A stretch of 64,000 nt of DNA from Porites lobata (taxonomy: Eukaryota; Cnidaria; Anthozoa; Scleractinia; Poritidae): contig CALNXK010000179.1 in assembly GCA_942486035.1 (NCBI GenBank), positions 346,001 to 410,000 on the forward strand, in the 5' to 3' direction. Both the position numbers and the translations under genes were made by a program. Positions 1 to 12,900 of the stretch are shown in pieces. The notes below the pieces were generated by a model. The model saw only the letters and a list, made by a program, of their open reading frames with translations. It did no database searches and was not told the DNA's origin. Position 1 is the stretch's first letter, and each line of letters opens with the position of its first letter.

Positions 1-3000
1 TAACATTTTAGTGGGTTAGTAAGCACACTGTGTATGAGAATGTAATGAATGGTTGACTTGATCACTACTCCTTTGCTTAGTGGAAAACAATCAATTCTGG
101 AGTTAATATCATTATTACCTTAGCTGAAATGGCTTAATGTATAGTCTTGTGGTTCCATCTGTGAACAGTTGGAATAGTGCACTTAAATTCTGAACTAGAG
201 GAAGCTTGGTCAACACAGTACAATACTATCTTAGCTATTTATAGACACAGGTAACAAGGTAATCAACATTCCTCTCATGATAGAGAACAATGATAAAATA
301 CAGCTTTAATTATATTTAGTGAAAAAGCTGACATGAAGGTTAAGTCAAAAAACATTCAGATTGTTTCAGGAAATCACTGGAATGTTATAGAATGATGGAC
401 AGAGATTTACCACCCAACTCACAATGACCTTGAAAACTTTTAATAAATTTGGAACAAAAAATATTATCAATACTCAAACTTATATTGCACTGTTTTCTAC
501 CAGCAATGATCATTTACTTTTAAATTAAGTCATCCAAGAAATACACTTTCAAAACAAAACCACAGCAAACACTTCCTTATCTGCTACAAGCTGGATGAAT
601 ATACTTTTAGACTTGTAAATTTGCATGTACACAAAAATACTGCAAAACATACATGTAGTACCTTTAGTTATCAGTGGTTATTTATTTTGAATCTAGCATC
701 AGTGAAAAGTTTAGATAATTTAATACATCTATATGAATGGAATCAATGTTTGACCTTTTCTAGAAGTAGTCCATAATTGTCTGGGAAAGTTTTCAGGTTT
801 GGCCTAGTAGCATTATAAAACCACCAGTTATATAATAGCAGAAAGGCTTACTTATATCTTATTTAAGTAATGTACAACTGATTCCCGTCACCTAGACACA
901 AGTGAAATATTAAGAAAAAGACAAGAATCATTTGAATCATATTTTTATGTAGTAATTAATAAGCAGAATGCTCATGATTAAGACAAGCTATCTCCTTTTA
1001 CTTACTAGAAATAACTGCGAGCATAACCAGTATTTGATGCATGTAAAGTTCAGCTTTATCAACCAAAACTATTAAACTGGTCATTTTAAAAAGATTATGC
1101 AACACCTAAGAATATTAACAAGTCGTCAAATGGACAGAGCAAGAACTACAGCCAATTGCTTCATAAAGATCATATTAGATAATATTTTACACCAAACACC
1201 TGAGAAAAATTGCTTACTTACAGAGCAATGGCTTGACAACAATTTCATGTGAATAACAAGAGGAGGGAGGACATATCTTTGCACAAGTAAAAAACAGATT
1301 TGTGAAGAACAAACTAAAGATCCAAAAGCAAAAATCTTCCCATAAAAGGATTAAACTCTACGTCATTAATGATTAACTCATTTTTGTTGAAAATTCCAAA
1401 GATTGTTTAGGTCAAGAGTGTTCTTAGGGCAGAGTTGTTTTGTCTGTTCTTCCATGCATGCGTTTGTACAATATAACACCAATTAAAAATACACCTCATG
1501 GCTAAAGTGATACACTCAACCCAACATAAAATATCCTTTAAGACAAGCTTCAACCACCCTTTACAAGAAACTAAAAAATACTGCTGACATGAGCTCAAGG
1601 TCAAGTACCACACAATCAAAAGATTTCTAATCTCTTGAGACGATTATAGTCAAAGATGTGTTTATGATGCCTTTCTAACCATAACTAGCATTGACTGAAT
1701 TTTATTTTTTATTAAGTCACGCAATTATTGCAACCTGCACTATAATCATTATTTGATGCTTTTAATTATTTTTATGTTAACTGTGACGTAAAAGACAACA
1801 ATCTAAAAGTCATTACCAGTAAGTTACAAAATTAATGAGAAATTTCTCCATTTAATCACTATAAATACTGTTATCAAAAACAAACTGATTGAAGGGAAAA
1901 ATGTTGATAATGTCTTTTACTTAGAAACTTGAAGTTTGATTAATTTCATCATAAACATAATCAAATAGAGCTGTGTGATAGTGATCTGCAATGGTTAATA
2001 ATACATGTAACTATCTACATGTCTAGAGAGTCTTTTTTATTACAATGTGTGTATAGAGAATAAAAGTTGTTACATCATGTTGCCATGGTAGCAAAATGTC
2101 CTGATCTTGACAAACTATGGCGGAAAAAAAATGAAAAAGTGACAAGTATGAATTTCCTGTGCATGATATCCACTGAGGAACAAAATGGTAGCCCATACTT
2201 TTCTTCCATTGTTTGACACTGCAGGTGGCTGTCTCTGTCAAGAAAGACTGTTTAAATCCAGAAATTCTGCTACCATAGTAACATGACATCACACTTTTCC
2301 TCTCTATTTACAGAAAGATTTCTACTGACTTGTTCCCCACCCTTCCCTGCTGAAATCACACGCCCCACACACCCAGAAAACAAATCAAACTTAAAAGGAA
2401 CGTTTGTTAGAAGTCCTATTTCCAAAAAGCAACTTTTTTCCGTTGTTTAAGTTAAGCTAATTTGTTAACATACTCAATGTAACCACTCTTTTATAATGAG
2501 TATCCTCGTGATTATTGTTAAGATATTAAGTCTATTTAATTTTGAACTGTTATTTTTCTGTTCTTGCCTATACAATGTATGTGTATCATCTAAAGAATGA
2601 CACAGTTTTAAAATATGTAAGTTTATTATATAAATAGAAATTTTTAAATAAATAACTCGCCGCTATGCTCACATTTCAAAATGATATTAGTTTTTTCCAT
2701 AACTGATGATTTCTTGCACACTGATTGCTTTAGAGCTATAATATTTTAATGGTTAGTGAGAGTTCAGGGTTGCCACTCATCAGAAAGTTAAAAATTCCCC
2801 GACTTTTCCCTGACTTCTCACTGACCTTTAAACAGTTTTCACTGACCTTTTATTAATGAGAAACAATCGATGTTTACATTCCCTTTAGCTTTTCTTGTAG
2901 GCCATCAATATTTTTCTCTTCATTTTCAACCTCTTTCCACTTTTCACGGAAAGAGGATGAAGGAATTTAGAAGAAAGCATTCACAACGAAAACCAACGAC

Positions 3001-3754
3001 CACAAATGCTGCATGAGTAAGGCATAGAGTGTCAAATAATAATTGATCGCTTTGCTTGCTTTGCAGCATACTATTCATCTTTCCCAAAAGAAAATGCATT
3101 TTTTAAATCTTGAAGAAAACTTATGAACTATAAACTGGAAGACAGAATTCCCTGACAATTCACTGACTTTGACAATATCAAAGATTTTCCCAGACTTTTA
3201 AAAAATACCCTGACTTTTCCCTGACCTTGAAAAATTTTCATTTTTCCCTCGCTTTTCCCTGACCGTGGCAACCCTGGAGTTAATATCAAACCATGCCACA
3301 CAATTTGTTGTTCTCTGTTGATCACTTTGCAGTGAAACCACTTGGTTCCACTTGACTTTTGAACATTTTCACACCGTTCCTCTATGGTCAATAAAAGAAT
3401 AGATCACAGAAAACTGTTTTGGATTGGCTAATCCAACACACCACAGAGGTGCAGCAAATATATGCACACAGATATATATCAGGTGCATACCCCTGGGCGT
3501 GAACACAACATCACTTTCTGCCACTACCCAGGCACCAAGTGTGAACATGAAACTTTGAACTGGCCTGCCAGACCTCTCATTTTAGTCTTTTCGGGAAAAG
3601 TCTACGAAGCCATCACTGCCATACATACCATTGATAAGAATTACACTGACCTGACTGGATAGTCATGATTAATAGTGGAATCCTCCTGATGACTGGACTG
3701 GTCTGGCTAGCCAGTTCTGATAAATGGTAAGCGCGCTAAGACAACAATACATAC
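1..3754. other. Intron or downstream region of SESTD1, no exon recognised
   Basis: AT-rich. I found no spectrin-like segment on the minus strand, and the open frames here show no domain character. The next SESTD1 exon is therefore probably left of the window. The one structured object is the inverted-repeat transposon at 2765-3276. Confidence 0.6.
2765..3276. mobile_element. Non-autonomous hAT-like element, 512 bp
   Basis: Ends CAGGGTTGCCAC and GTGGCAACCCTG are perfect inverted repeats. The element is flanked by direct repeats GAGTT (2760-2764 and 3277-3281), a 5-bp target duplication. The interior repeats a CCCTGACTTTTCCCTGACC-type motif near both ends. No transposase. CAG...CTG termini are usual for hAT elements. 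Confidence 0.85.
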
Positions 3755-3946
3755 CTGCTCAACACTATGATGAAAGGCAACAGAAGTGTCCAGCAGGATT
3801 CTCCTTCCTTCTAATTGGACATTGAGGTCATTCCAGGCCTCCTCTAGGGAATCTGCCATTCTTCCATAAGGCCTAACTCCGTCCTCTTCTGTTGACGTCA
3901 AAGACTTGATCAGCTGGATAAGATCAGCAACTTCTTTCTCCTTGTC
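3755..3946 (-). CDS. SESTD1: SESTD1 exon 16 (192-nt repeat half), last exon in window
   Basis: Residues 832-895: DKEKEVADLIQLIKSL through LLDTSVAFHHSVEQ, parallel to the ends of exons 9 and 13. 192 nt, phase 0, donor gtatgt. The intron before it is about 5.6 kb. The gene must continue left of position 1 because there is no stop. Confidence 0.75.
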
Positions 3947-6900
3947 CTAAAGGTAAGTTATTGAGTAATTAATTGCCTTACAAGAGGGTCCCCAAACGGG
4001 TTCTACAATCCTGTCAACCCAACCCAAATTTACATTCAATCCTGTAATCCAATGGTTATTTTAGGCATCACGCATCTCACACATACTTGCAATCCCAAAT
4101 TTAACCCCCATTTTGCTTTCAAATGCCGAATCCTGGCTTTCATTTGGTTGCAATTCATGGATTGTTCTGTATTTTCTTATTGTAGAGCATTGAATAGAAC
4201 ATTCCAAAATTCTACTGGACAAAAGCACCAACTTGAGGCCTGGTTTGACCAAATAGAGTGATTTTTAAGCGCGTTGACCTCATTTCATGGTGTTGGCTTA
4301 CTGGAGTGGAATGGGGAAAAAAGCTAAGTAATGACATTTAATTTTGCACATAAATAATTATTTTGTTTTGACTCGTCCAAAAGATATCAACTACCTTCAG
4401 GGAAATCAAAAAATAATTTTGTAAAAATGCTTCTTATTTTTGGTAACAACTGCTTGACAACAGCTGCTAATTATAATGATTAATTTCTTATTGTTTAACA
4501 ATCATGTTGATTGATCAGTATTGACCGCCAATCAGCTCTCTTTCTAAGTCAAAAAAACTGGCACAAAATCCCTTTTGCAGAAATCAAAATCCTAATGAAA
4601 AGGGGTGGAATATTGAACATTATAATCACAAGATTCAGAACATGTGAAGTTCAAAGTCTGAAATGAAGGAAAAATCTGGACTTTTTTTATGTGTTTATGG
4701 AAGACTTTGTAGACATGCTTGTGCATTTAACACTACAAATATTTAATTAAAGCTACACTTTTAAAGAAAAACCTGTTTTACCTGTCACGTTTTTTACTTA
4801 ATTCCACCAAATAATTCAACCTCAAAATATATGTGGCAAATTAATGATAAATTTCTGCAATTATTAAAAACCATCCCTCTCTCTAGTAATTTTTAAACCA
4901 GAATTCCTCACATTCTGCATAGCATTTTTTCGCTCTTTTTACTCGTAGACGGAAAAATGACGCAGAAGTTGCATTTCCAAGCGGCTGTTTTTAGCGGATA
5001 TTTCGATTTAATTAATTTGAGCGATATTGTAATTGCCCTAATGACCTGGGACGGCGTAACAGACTCCCTTCCGAAAATCTATTGACGAAGGGTCAGACGC
5101 GCACAGACATTTCTTTGTTATACTCCGTATGAAACTTCTCGGAATACACAAACTTCATTTCAAAAATATAAATACAAGAGCAGAACGTTGAGTGACTCTA
5201 GGGAATCTCTTGAATTTTTACTTCTGTCATCAAGGTTCTGAATTCTATTTAAAAGAAATTGCAACGTGAGTTCAATATCATACTGACACGCTTTGATTAA
5301 GTTTAATCTTATCAAGACTTTTGAGATCACAGAAGAAGGTGCTCTAGGAAAGAGCACATTCGCATTTCCAGCTTTCAGACAACCTGAACGAAAATTGAAA
5401 TAATTCTTTACATACGTAATTTGAAACACCACGTACTGCCGGCAATACACTCGATGTTCTAATTTTGTAAGCCATGTTTCTTAACACCAGCGTTCGAAAC
5501 ACACTGAACGAAATTAACATGCACGAAGCTAATTGATGGAACTAATGTTAAGTAATCGTAAGGTTCGATCAAACCTTTCGATTAGATCACAAAGTCAGTT
5601 CATGAAAACGCCCGTTATGGACAAACACTGGGCGCATAATTGTGATGTGACTTTTAATAATTCTGCGACGTTCGACGCCGCAGGAGCAAACGAGCCGCAG
5701 GTTTAAATAGAGTTTGTGGTTGACAAAGTACTTCGATAATCCAAGCACTTTACAGAAGTTGCCAATTTGTACAAAGCAAAACTTAAAGCTAATAATCACG
5801 TCGACTATACTGTTCACCGAGACTAAAGCTTTGCACCAGATAGAGAGAAGCGATAGCAAAGACATTCTTTACAGCTTATTTTAACACCGAGTATTTTATT
5901 AAGGAGTTGTATACAAATTTGATCAATAGTATTTATTCATCAACACAATGATCGGTTGTCCTTATGCTGGCAAGAATTCTCAGGCATAAAAATAAAACAC
6001 TGATAGCAATCATGGATGAAAACTCCTCCAAATCGGGCGTTGGAAATAAGAACTAAAGCGACAGCTTAATTACTCCGATCAAACGCTTCGTCGAATGCAC
6101 AGAAATGTAGCAAATTTACGCTGGTTAGCTTCGCTGAAGTAATCATGACACTGAAATGGCTTACCATTAAAAGCATGTAAATTTTGCATGCCGATAGATA
6201 AACGAAATGACTTGCACAGAACACAAAAATGCATCGATCGATCGTACCTACCTTTCTCAGAATTGTCCTCAATCGAAATCCAGCCCAAAACCAGAAATAT
6301 CAAAAAGGGATGAATGAGCAGGTCAGCCAAATTACAGCTCGACAGTTAAAGGCTGATTATTTATGCAAACTTACAATGCCGAGTGTACCAACACATTTGA
6401 CACCAGACAAAATTCCAAAGACGTCTCCACACCCCAGTGAACAAATACTTCTCATTCTTTTTGCGAATGTTTACACTCAAATCCCGCGTTACCGCGAAAT
6501 TTGAGGACGACGAAGAGGGAATCAAGTTACACGTCTGACTTGAGAGAGCGAGTGTAAAGGGTTGTTTAGTTCTTAGGAAGAAATTTCAAGTGGATATTGC
6601 TTGATCCAACTTTAAAACATGACAACACTGTCATACGAACTATTTACATAGGTGACTTAAATGACACTTTTCTATAACTGCTAAAAATCTTACGTGTTGA
6701 TAAAAAATATAGCGTGACACGAGCTGTCATAACACTGAAAAAGATAAAGCTATTTTCGTGAAATACTTCACCACAAAGATTTTTGCTATTTCTGGCGTGT
6801 TCTTTCTTCCAAGGGACCATAACATGAAGAAAATAAACCGTGACCAAACCTATTATTAATATCTAGAAAATGAAATTTTGAAAAACCGTCGATTCTCTCC

Positions 6901-9900
6901 ACAACTAGTACGAGCGGACTGTACTTTGATTTTATATCGTGCAAAAGCTTGGAGAGTCCGTCAATCAATAACTGCGAAAGAAACGTTTTCAAGACTCCAA
7001 CACTTCAGTCGATCTGTTCCGCGATAGATACGAAATTCTTGTCAACTGGATAAATCATTTTTGAGTTTGCGTTTTCATATGATCTCTTCAAATTTTACAC
7101 GATCATCGTCCCAATTGTTCGGATAGAACTCAGTTCTATCCAGGCGATCAAGGTCGTCTCCGGGAGTCGTCTCGGTCGTCCGGGTCGTTTGCGATCGTCC
7201 GGGTAGAGTTTCCATATATCGTCCCGATCACCAGGACATTAGGGAAGACACCACGACGGCGACGGCCACGAAAACGTCGCTTAAAAAGTGATTTGCGCTC
7301 TTTCAATCTCTATCGTGATTACTCGAATTCGTTTACTTTGTCAAATGCAAGCGAACTCTTTTTGAGCCGAACTCCTAAGAACCACATTCAAGTTCAGAAA
7401 GAGAAAGAAAATCAAGCCGTCGGTTGTTTACGTCCTCTATGAAACGTGAAATTAGCCATTTTCCCGTCGTAGTCGCGCAGTGCGGTAAAGAAATGTACAA
7501 AAGAGCGTGATGCACGTGCAGAGTTGTCGTTTGCCTATTCAACCAATTGCTTTTCTGACGTTCTCGTTGTCGTCGCACCCGTGGAATCTTACAAGGGCGC
7601 GATCCATTCGACCAAAATTCCAACTGGTCCGACCGGGAAAAGAGGACCACCTCAAAAGGTGGACCATTTTTTTCGAAACTTTTCCGTTTGGACCGAACCG
7701 ATCCATTGAGTTTTGGACCGAAATTTCCGGAAATTTTGGGCGCGATCCATTCGACCAAAATTCCAACTGGTCCGACCGGGAAAAGAGGACCACCTCAAAA
7801 GGTGGACCATTTTTTTCGAAACTTTTCCGGTTGGACCGAACCGATCCATTGAGTTTTGGACCGAAATTTCCGGAAATTTTGGTTGACTGGATCGCGCCCT
7901 AGTCTCTAATTGATAGGGAGCCTATTAAAGCAACGACGACGGCAACGGCAGAGTAAACGTCACCCAAAAAGTGAATTCCCGCTGTTTCAAACTTCACTGC
8001 TCTTAATCAGGAGTTGAATTCTAAAGGGCTGTATCTGAGCCTGGGCCGGTATCTGAGTTCACAAAAGAAAAAAAGAAAATCGTTGTCTTGTGGTCACGTT
8101 CTACATAAAACGTGAAATTAGGAAGTTTCACGTCGAAGTCATGCAACGACGGCAAAGAAATGTACAAAAAAGCGTGATGCACGTGCAAAGTTGTTGTTTT
8201 GCTAATCTAAACCTAGTGCTTTTTGCCGCTCTCCTTGACGTCGCCGTCGTCGTTGCTTAAGGTACCTAACTGTTTGAGTATCACACGTCCCTGGCGTTTT
8301 TTTTATACATTTCAGCAGCGCAAATACCTCTTTATTATTCGCTCCTAAGTTTAATGCAGGTCAAATTGCCGAGGAAACTCTTATATGAAAGAGACGGAGA
8401 TACAACTTTACACCCCTGGGCAAGGCGACAAGCATCCTATGGGAGTCCCCGCCAGGGAGAAACTCTATGCGAACTTTTGGCTGTCTCCTTTCTTCTCAAG
8501 ATCGAGTTGACTGCTACAATAGTACAACGTCATGTTTACTTCAATGTGTGCCACTGAGGTAAACCGAACAGCACTCATCAAAGACATAGAAAGGGATTCG
8601 ACAAAATCGGAGAGAAAACGCCATAAAAATGACGCACTTTATCTCAAATAGCAAGGCTTTATAGATTATTCACGGAAATTGCTTCTCATTTCGCCCAACC
8701 CTTATGATAAGTTGATTCAGGAATGGGCTCTAGCCACAGCCATTTAAACAACATTTTTTTGGGAGTTTCAAATTAGTTTTCATAGTTGTCTGAGAGCCTT
8801 GATGTACTTCGCAAAAGACTGATCACGTGCGATAAAAGGTGGTTTTGAGGAAGTATAAATGTTGTAGTTATTTTTTATCCCAGGTAATTTTTGTTTTCCT
8901 TTTTTGGGAGGGTAAGTTAATGTACGTTAATGAAGTTTAAACAAAAGAAAAATAAAAATTACCTGAGATGAAAAATTAACTACAACTGAACATAAGCGTA
9001 AGTAATGGTCCTTAAATCAGCTTTTTTCCTCGCTTTTTTCGAGTAAAAACCCGATGTCACGCTACAGGGCGACTCTTTGCTATCTTCGTTATTTACAGCC
9101 TTTTGAATTGACTTGTTTCTCAAAATATGGACGTGTGGGTGAAGGAACTCGCATAAAATTGGACGGGATACGCGTCTTGGACTATGAATACCCCTTTCCT
9201 TTTAAAAGAACCAAATTGTTCCACAATGATACCCACAATCCTTAGGCAGGTTTTGCCTTGATACCATACACTTATCGTTAGCAGCTCTGAACAAAATTGC
9301 AAACCCCAATATACTGGGTACTAGTCGAAAAGATTGGCTTGACAATTTCGTCATTTTTCAATTGGCATTTTTTGCTAGCCAGCAATTCCGCGGTATATGA
9401 CAGCTGCGATTGCGACAACTACCATCTCATATTACCTTAGTTACCGTCCGTGACAGCTTGTTTGGCTAAACTATTACGCTTATCAACCTAAATGTAAGCA
9501 GTGTGGTCACGATGAACTCGCCCGTCTTCTCCAAACAATGCACTGCGGGCAACACAAACCTTTAGCCTCGCTTCCAGTTCCTGGAGATCCGCGGAGAGTG
9601 CTTCCGCCTCGGCCAGATTTTCACCGATCCGGTGTCGGTTTTCTTCAGTTTCGTTAGTTCTGTCCTTTACCCACTGGAGCAGCTTAAAGAAAGAAACAAA
9701 CGACATCACAGTGTTTGGTTGGCAACAACGGTCTACACAGTAAAATACTCATGTCCAAACTCATGTCCAAACACAAGTTCGGATGGTGCAAAGTGTAAAG
9801 GTAGTGTAAAGGATAGTCGTAGAGTGAGCGAAATACGCAAGCGCAAGTGAAAATTGACACGCCCGAGGAGACGCGTGACACCTTGCTCGCGGCTGGCGAT

Positions 9901-12900
9901 TTTCGCTCTGCTATCTCTAAGGAAAATGAGGGAATAATCTTAGTCTGATCAGTACAGGTCTGACTGTTACAATATCTGCGCATTAATATTTCGACAACTT
10001 GCTTCTACCTCGTTTATTTCTTGTTCGTAATCCCCGAGCTTCAACCAGTGATGTAATCTCTCGTCGCGATCTTTCCACACCCTCTCCCATGCGATCTTTC
10101 TATCTTCCAAGTCCATGAGACATTCTTCTAAGAGGTGGGGTGGACGATTGGGCTCCCCGTCTTCTCCATAGAGAGGAGGCAATTGCATTCTGTCAATCAA
10201 CGCTTTTCCCATGGCAACTGTCTCAGCGTATTCTTTGTCGATCGCATGCCTGGTGTCAGAGTGTCGACTGATTTCTTGTTCCACGGCCGCAGCTGTAAGG
10301 TCTTCTGGAAGTTCCTCGTTTAGGTATGCATCCCTAAGCTCCTCAATTTGTTGAACCAACTGGAATTAAAAGAAATTACGTCTCAATGGACTTAGCTACT
10401 AATTTTACCAAAAATTATGCATAGCGTCAGATTATGTGAAAACTCTAGTTCTCGTTCCTGGTCGAAAACAAGGCTGTCGAGGTTCGATCATGCACATAGA
10501 TAGCTTCGAGATCTTTCGACAAGGAAGGTACATTGCTAGCTCAGGTTTTCCTTTTCCTTTGGCTTTAGCTTTTCTTATTCCTTAATTCATCATGCCGAAA
10601 GTTAGCCGAGTTTTTTAGCGTACCTCTGGCGTGTTTGATCAAATGGGGCAGGTTTAGACTTTGTTTGGAAGACCACTGTTTCTCTAGCCTCTAGCAAGCT
10701 GAACGTCAAAATTATCTTCGAATGTTTAAAGCTCGTTACGTCACATGTGGTTTGTGGAACAAGGTTTCATTGGTGTGGTTGGGGCCGGTTAATGCATAAA
10801 CGGGTAATCTCCCAAGAGATTTTAAATTTCTCACCACCAATCTAAATGACAGGACAATTACAAGAAGAAGTTGGATAATGATCGTTCTCACCTTTTCAGC
10901 GCTCCGATGAAACATAAGCGCCACAGATAACCTGGCGCCTCGTTCTGCCATGACAGATGAGAAGTCACTCCACGCGTTGTTCAATTTCTCCTCCATTTCG
11001 TAGTTTGGTGAAAGTTCATAGCGGCATGTTCGGCGAAGAACTAACGAAGCTTGAAGAAACTGTCGCCCATAATCATACGTGCTCTGTAATAAATCACAGC
11101 GCAAAAAATTTTTCAATACGTTTATAACAATCCAGAGATTGGAGCCTTGTATTCATTTGAAAGCTGCGCATGGTCGGTATTTGGTCGGTATACATTGTGG
11201 GAGTTGGGACTGTTTTGTAGATACGAACTTTGACTTAATGTCCTGCGCAATGTCGTGATAGCAACTAGACCTCATTCACGATACTCGCCATCTTTGAACG
11301 CGCTTAAGGGCTGATGGGATAAAAGCGTAGTCACGTGATTTCTCAGGGGACCAACGAGTGATTAAGTCTGCCAGTACAAGAAATCACGATCGAGTTTGTT
11401 TATTCTAGACAACAGAAATGGCAAGTTATGGGTGGAAGTGATAGTGGCACTTTTTTGGATACAGTGGCGACCGTGGATGTCGTAGATGTCCTCTCAGCAA
11501 GAAATAACACAGAACTTGCCGAAACTCGAACTGTACTCTTTGAAGACTCTTGAGAGAATAAACAAACTCGACAACGATTTCTTGTATTGGCTAATTTGTC
11601 GCTTGTTTTCCCCGAAATACATGAACCACTAGCGCCTGCGTCGTACACGTAATTTAACCACGGTAAGTAACGTCTGCGAATCGAAGCAGCGCAGAGATCC
11701 TTGTTCTGCGCGCCAACGGACTCAACAGATTACCGGAAGGGCGTTTCGAATTTCCTTTCATCGACTATGGCTTTTTAAACAGGCCAATCACGGCGCATAC
11801 TCAAATCCTGGTACACAGGTGGGGGCCCAGAACAAGGATTTCAGCGCTGTTTCGCAGACGGACTTGAAGGAGCTGTGTCACGAAATTCAGCCAAATTAGG
11901 AAATTAAAAAAGGCCCGTTAAATTACGAGAAACATAAAAATAACCGCTTAAAACGCTAAAGGAAGGTTAAAATAACATAACAGAAACAACAGCTTCCACG
12001 TATAGGCAAAACTGAAGAAGATTGAAACGGATTGAAATTAGTGTTTTTGAAAACTGTTCAGCCTAACAGTTTTTCAAAGTTGATCCCTGCTGCTTGCAAC
12101 TTCAAAAATAACGCTCAGGAGACATATTTGTTTGTCTCGGATCTCTGATTTTGTCATTTACATGTAATTTCTTTGTTTACTTTAAGTTCCATAGCTATTG
12201 AGGGCGAGTAATTGGAAAAATTAAACAAAATGAACTGGACTGCCGTGACACAGCCCCTTTAACCAGAGTTTAATTTCGTCTGTGGCGCAGGCTAATGAAC
12301 CATGTGACATTGTTTTTATCCCATCAATCCTAAAGCGCGGGCAAAGATGGCGGACATCGTGAATAAGATCTATAAAAGCAATAGCGTCCCCCTCCAAAAA
12401 ACAGTCCCAAGATGCAATTTGACACAACACTGAGCCTGCGATACGAGCAACTTCAAAACGCCTGAAATATCTGTGTGCAAAGGATTTGAAGAGATGGAGA
12501 CGGGGGAGTCAAGCCTCCAAACTGATGACCAAAAAAGAGTCGAGTCTTAAAATCGATATTGATAAACACTGTATTGATCAGGCCTCTGAATTCCACTAAT
12601 AATAGGAAGAAAAACGCAAAACTAGTTTGCATGGAAACATCTTTGTATTTCCTTTCAGTGGTTCTTGTCTTAACAACGTTTCACTGACTGGGTTATGTGT
12701 GGTTTGTATATCGAATATTTGCTTGTCACAAAATGTGCAGCACCTCAAAAAAAAAACTACAACCGGCTTTTGATTGATTAAGAAAGTGGCGTGTGAAATT
12801 TAGCACACGCGTTTGACACCCTCAAGTGATAACCGCTCTACTACTACTTACCCACCCCTCCTATCTTACCCTGGATGTGGCCTCGAGTTTTTCATGCTCT

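Noticed and set aside
7375..7902. Overlapping frames on both strands around 7.4-7.9 kb
   Set aside because: They fall inside palindromic MITE copies; the repeated peptide is an artefact of the tandem 143-bp unit.
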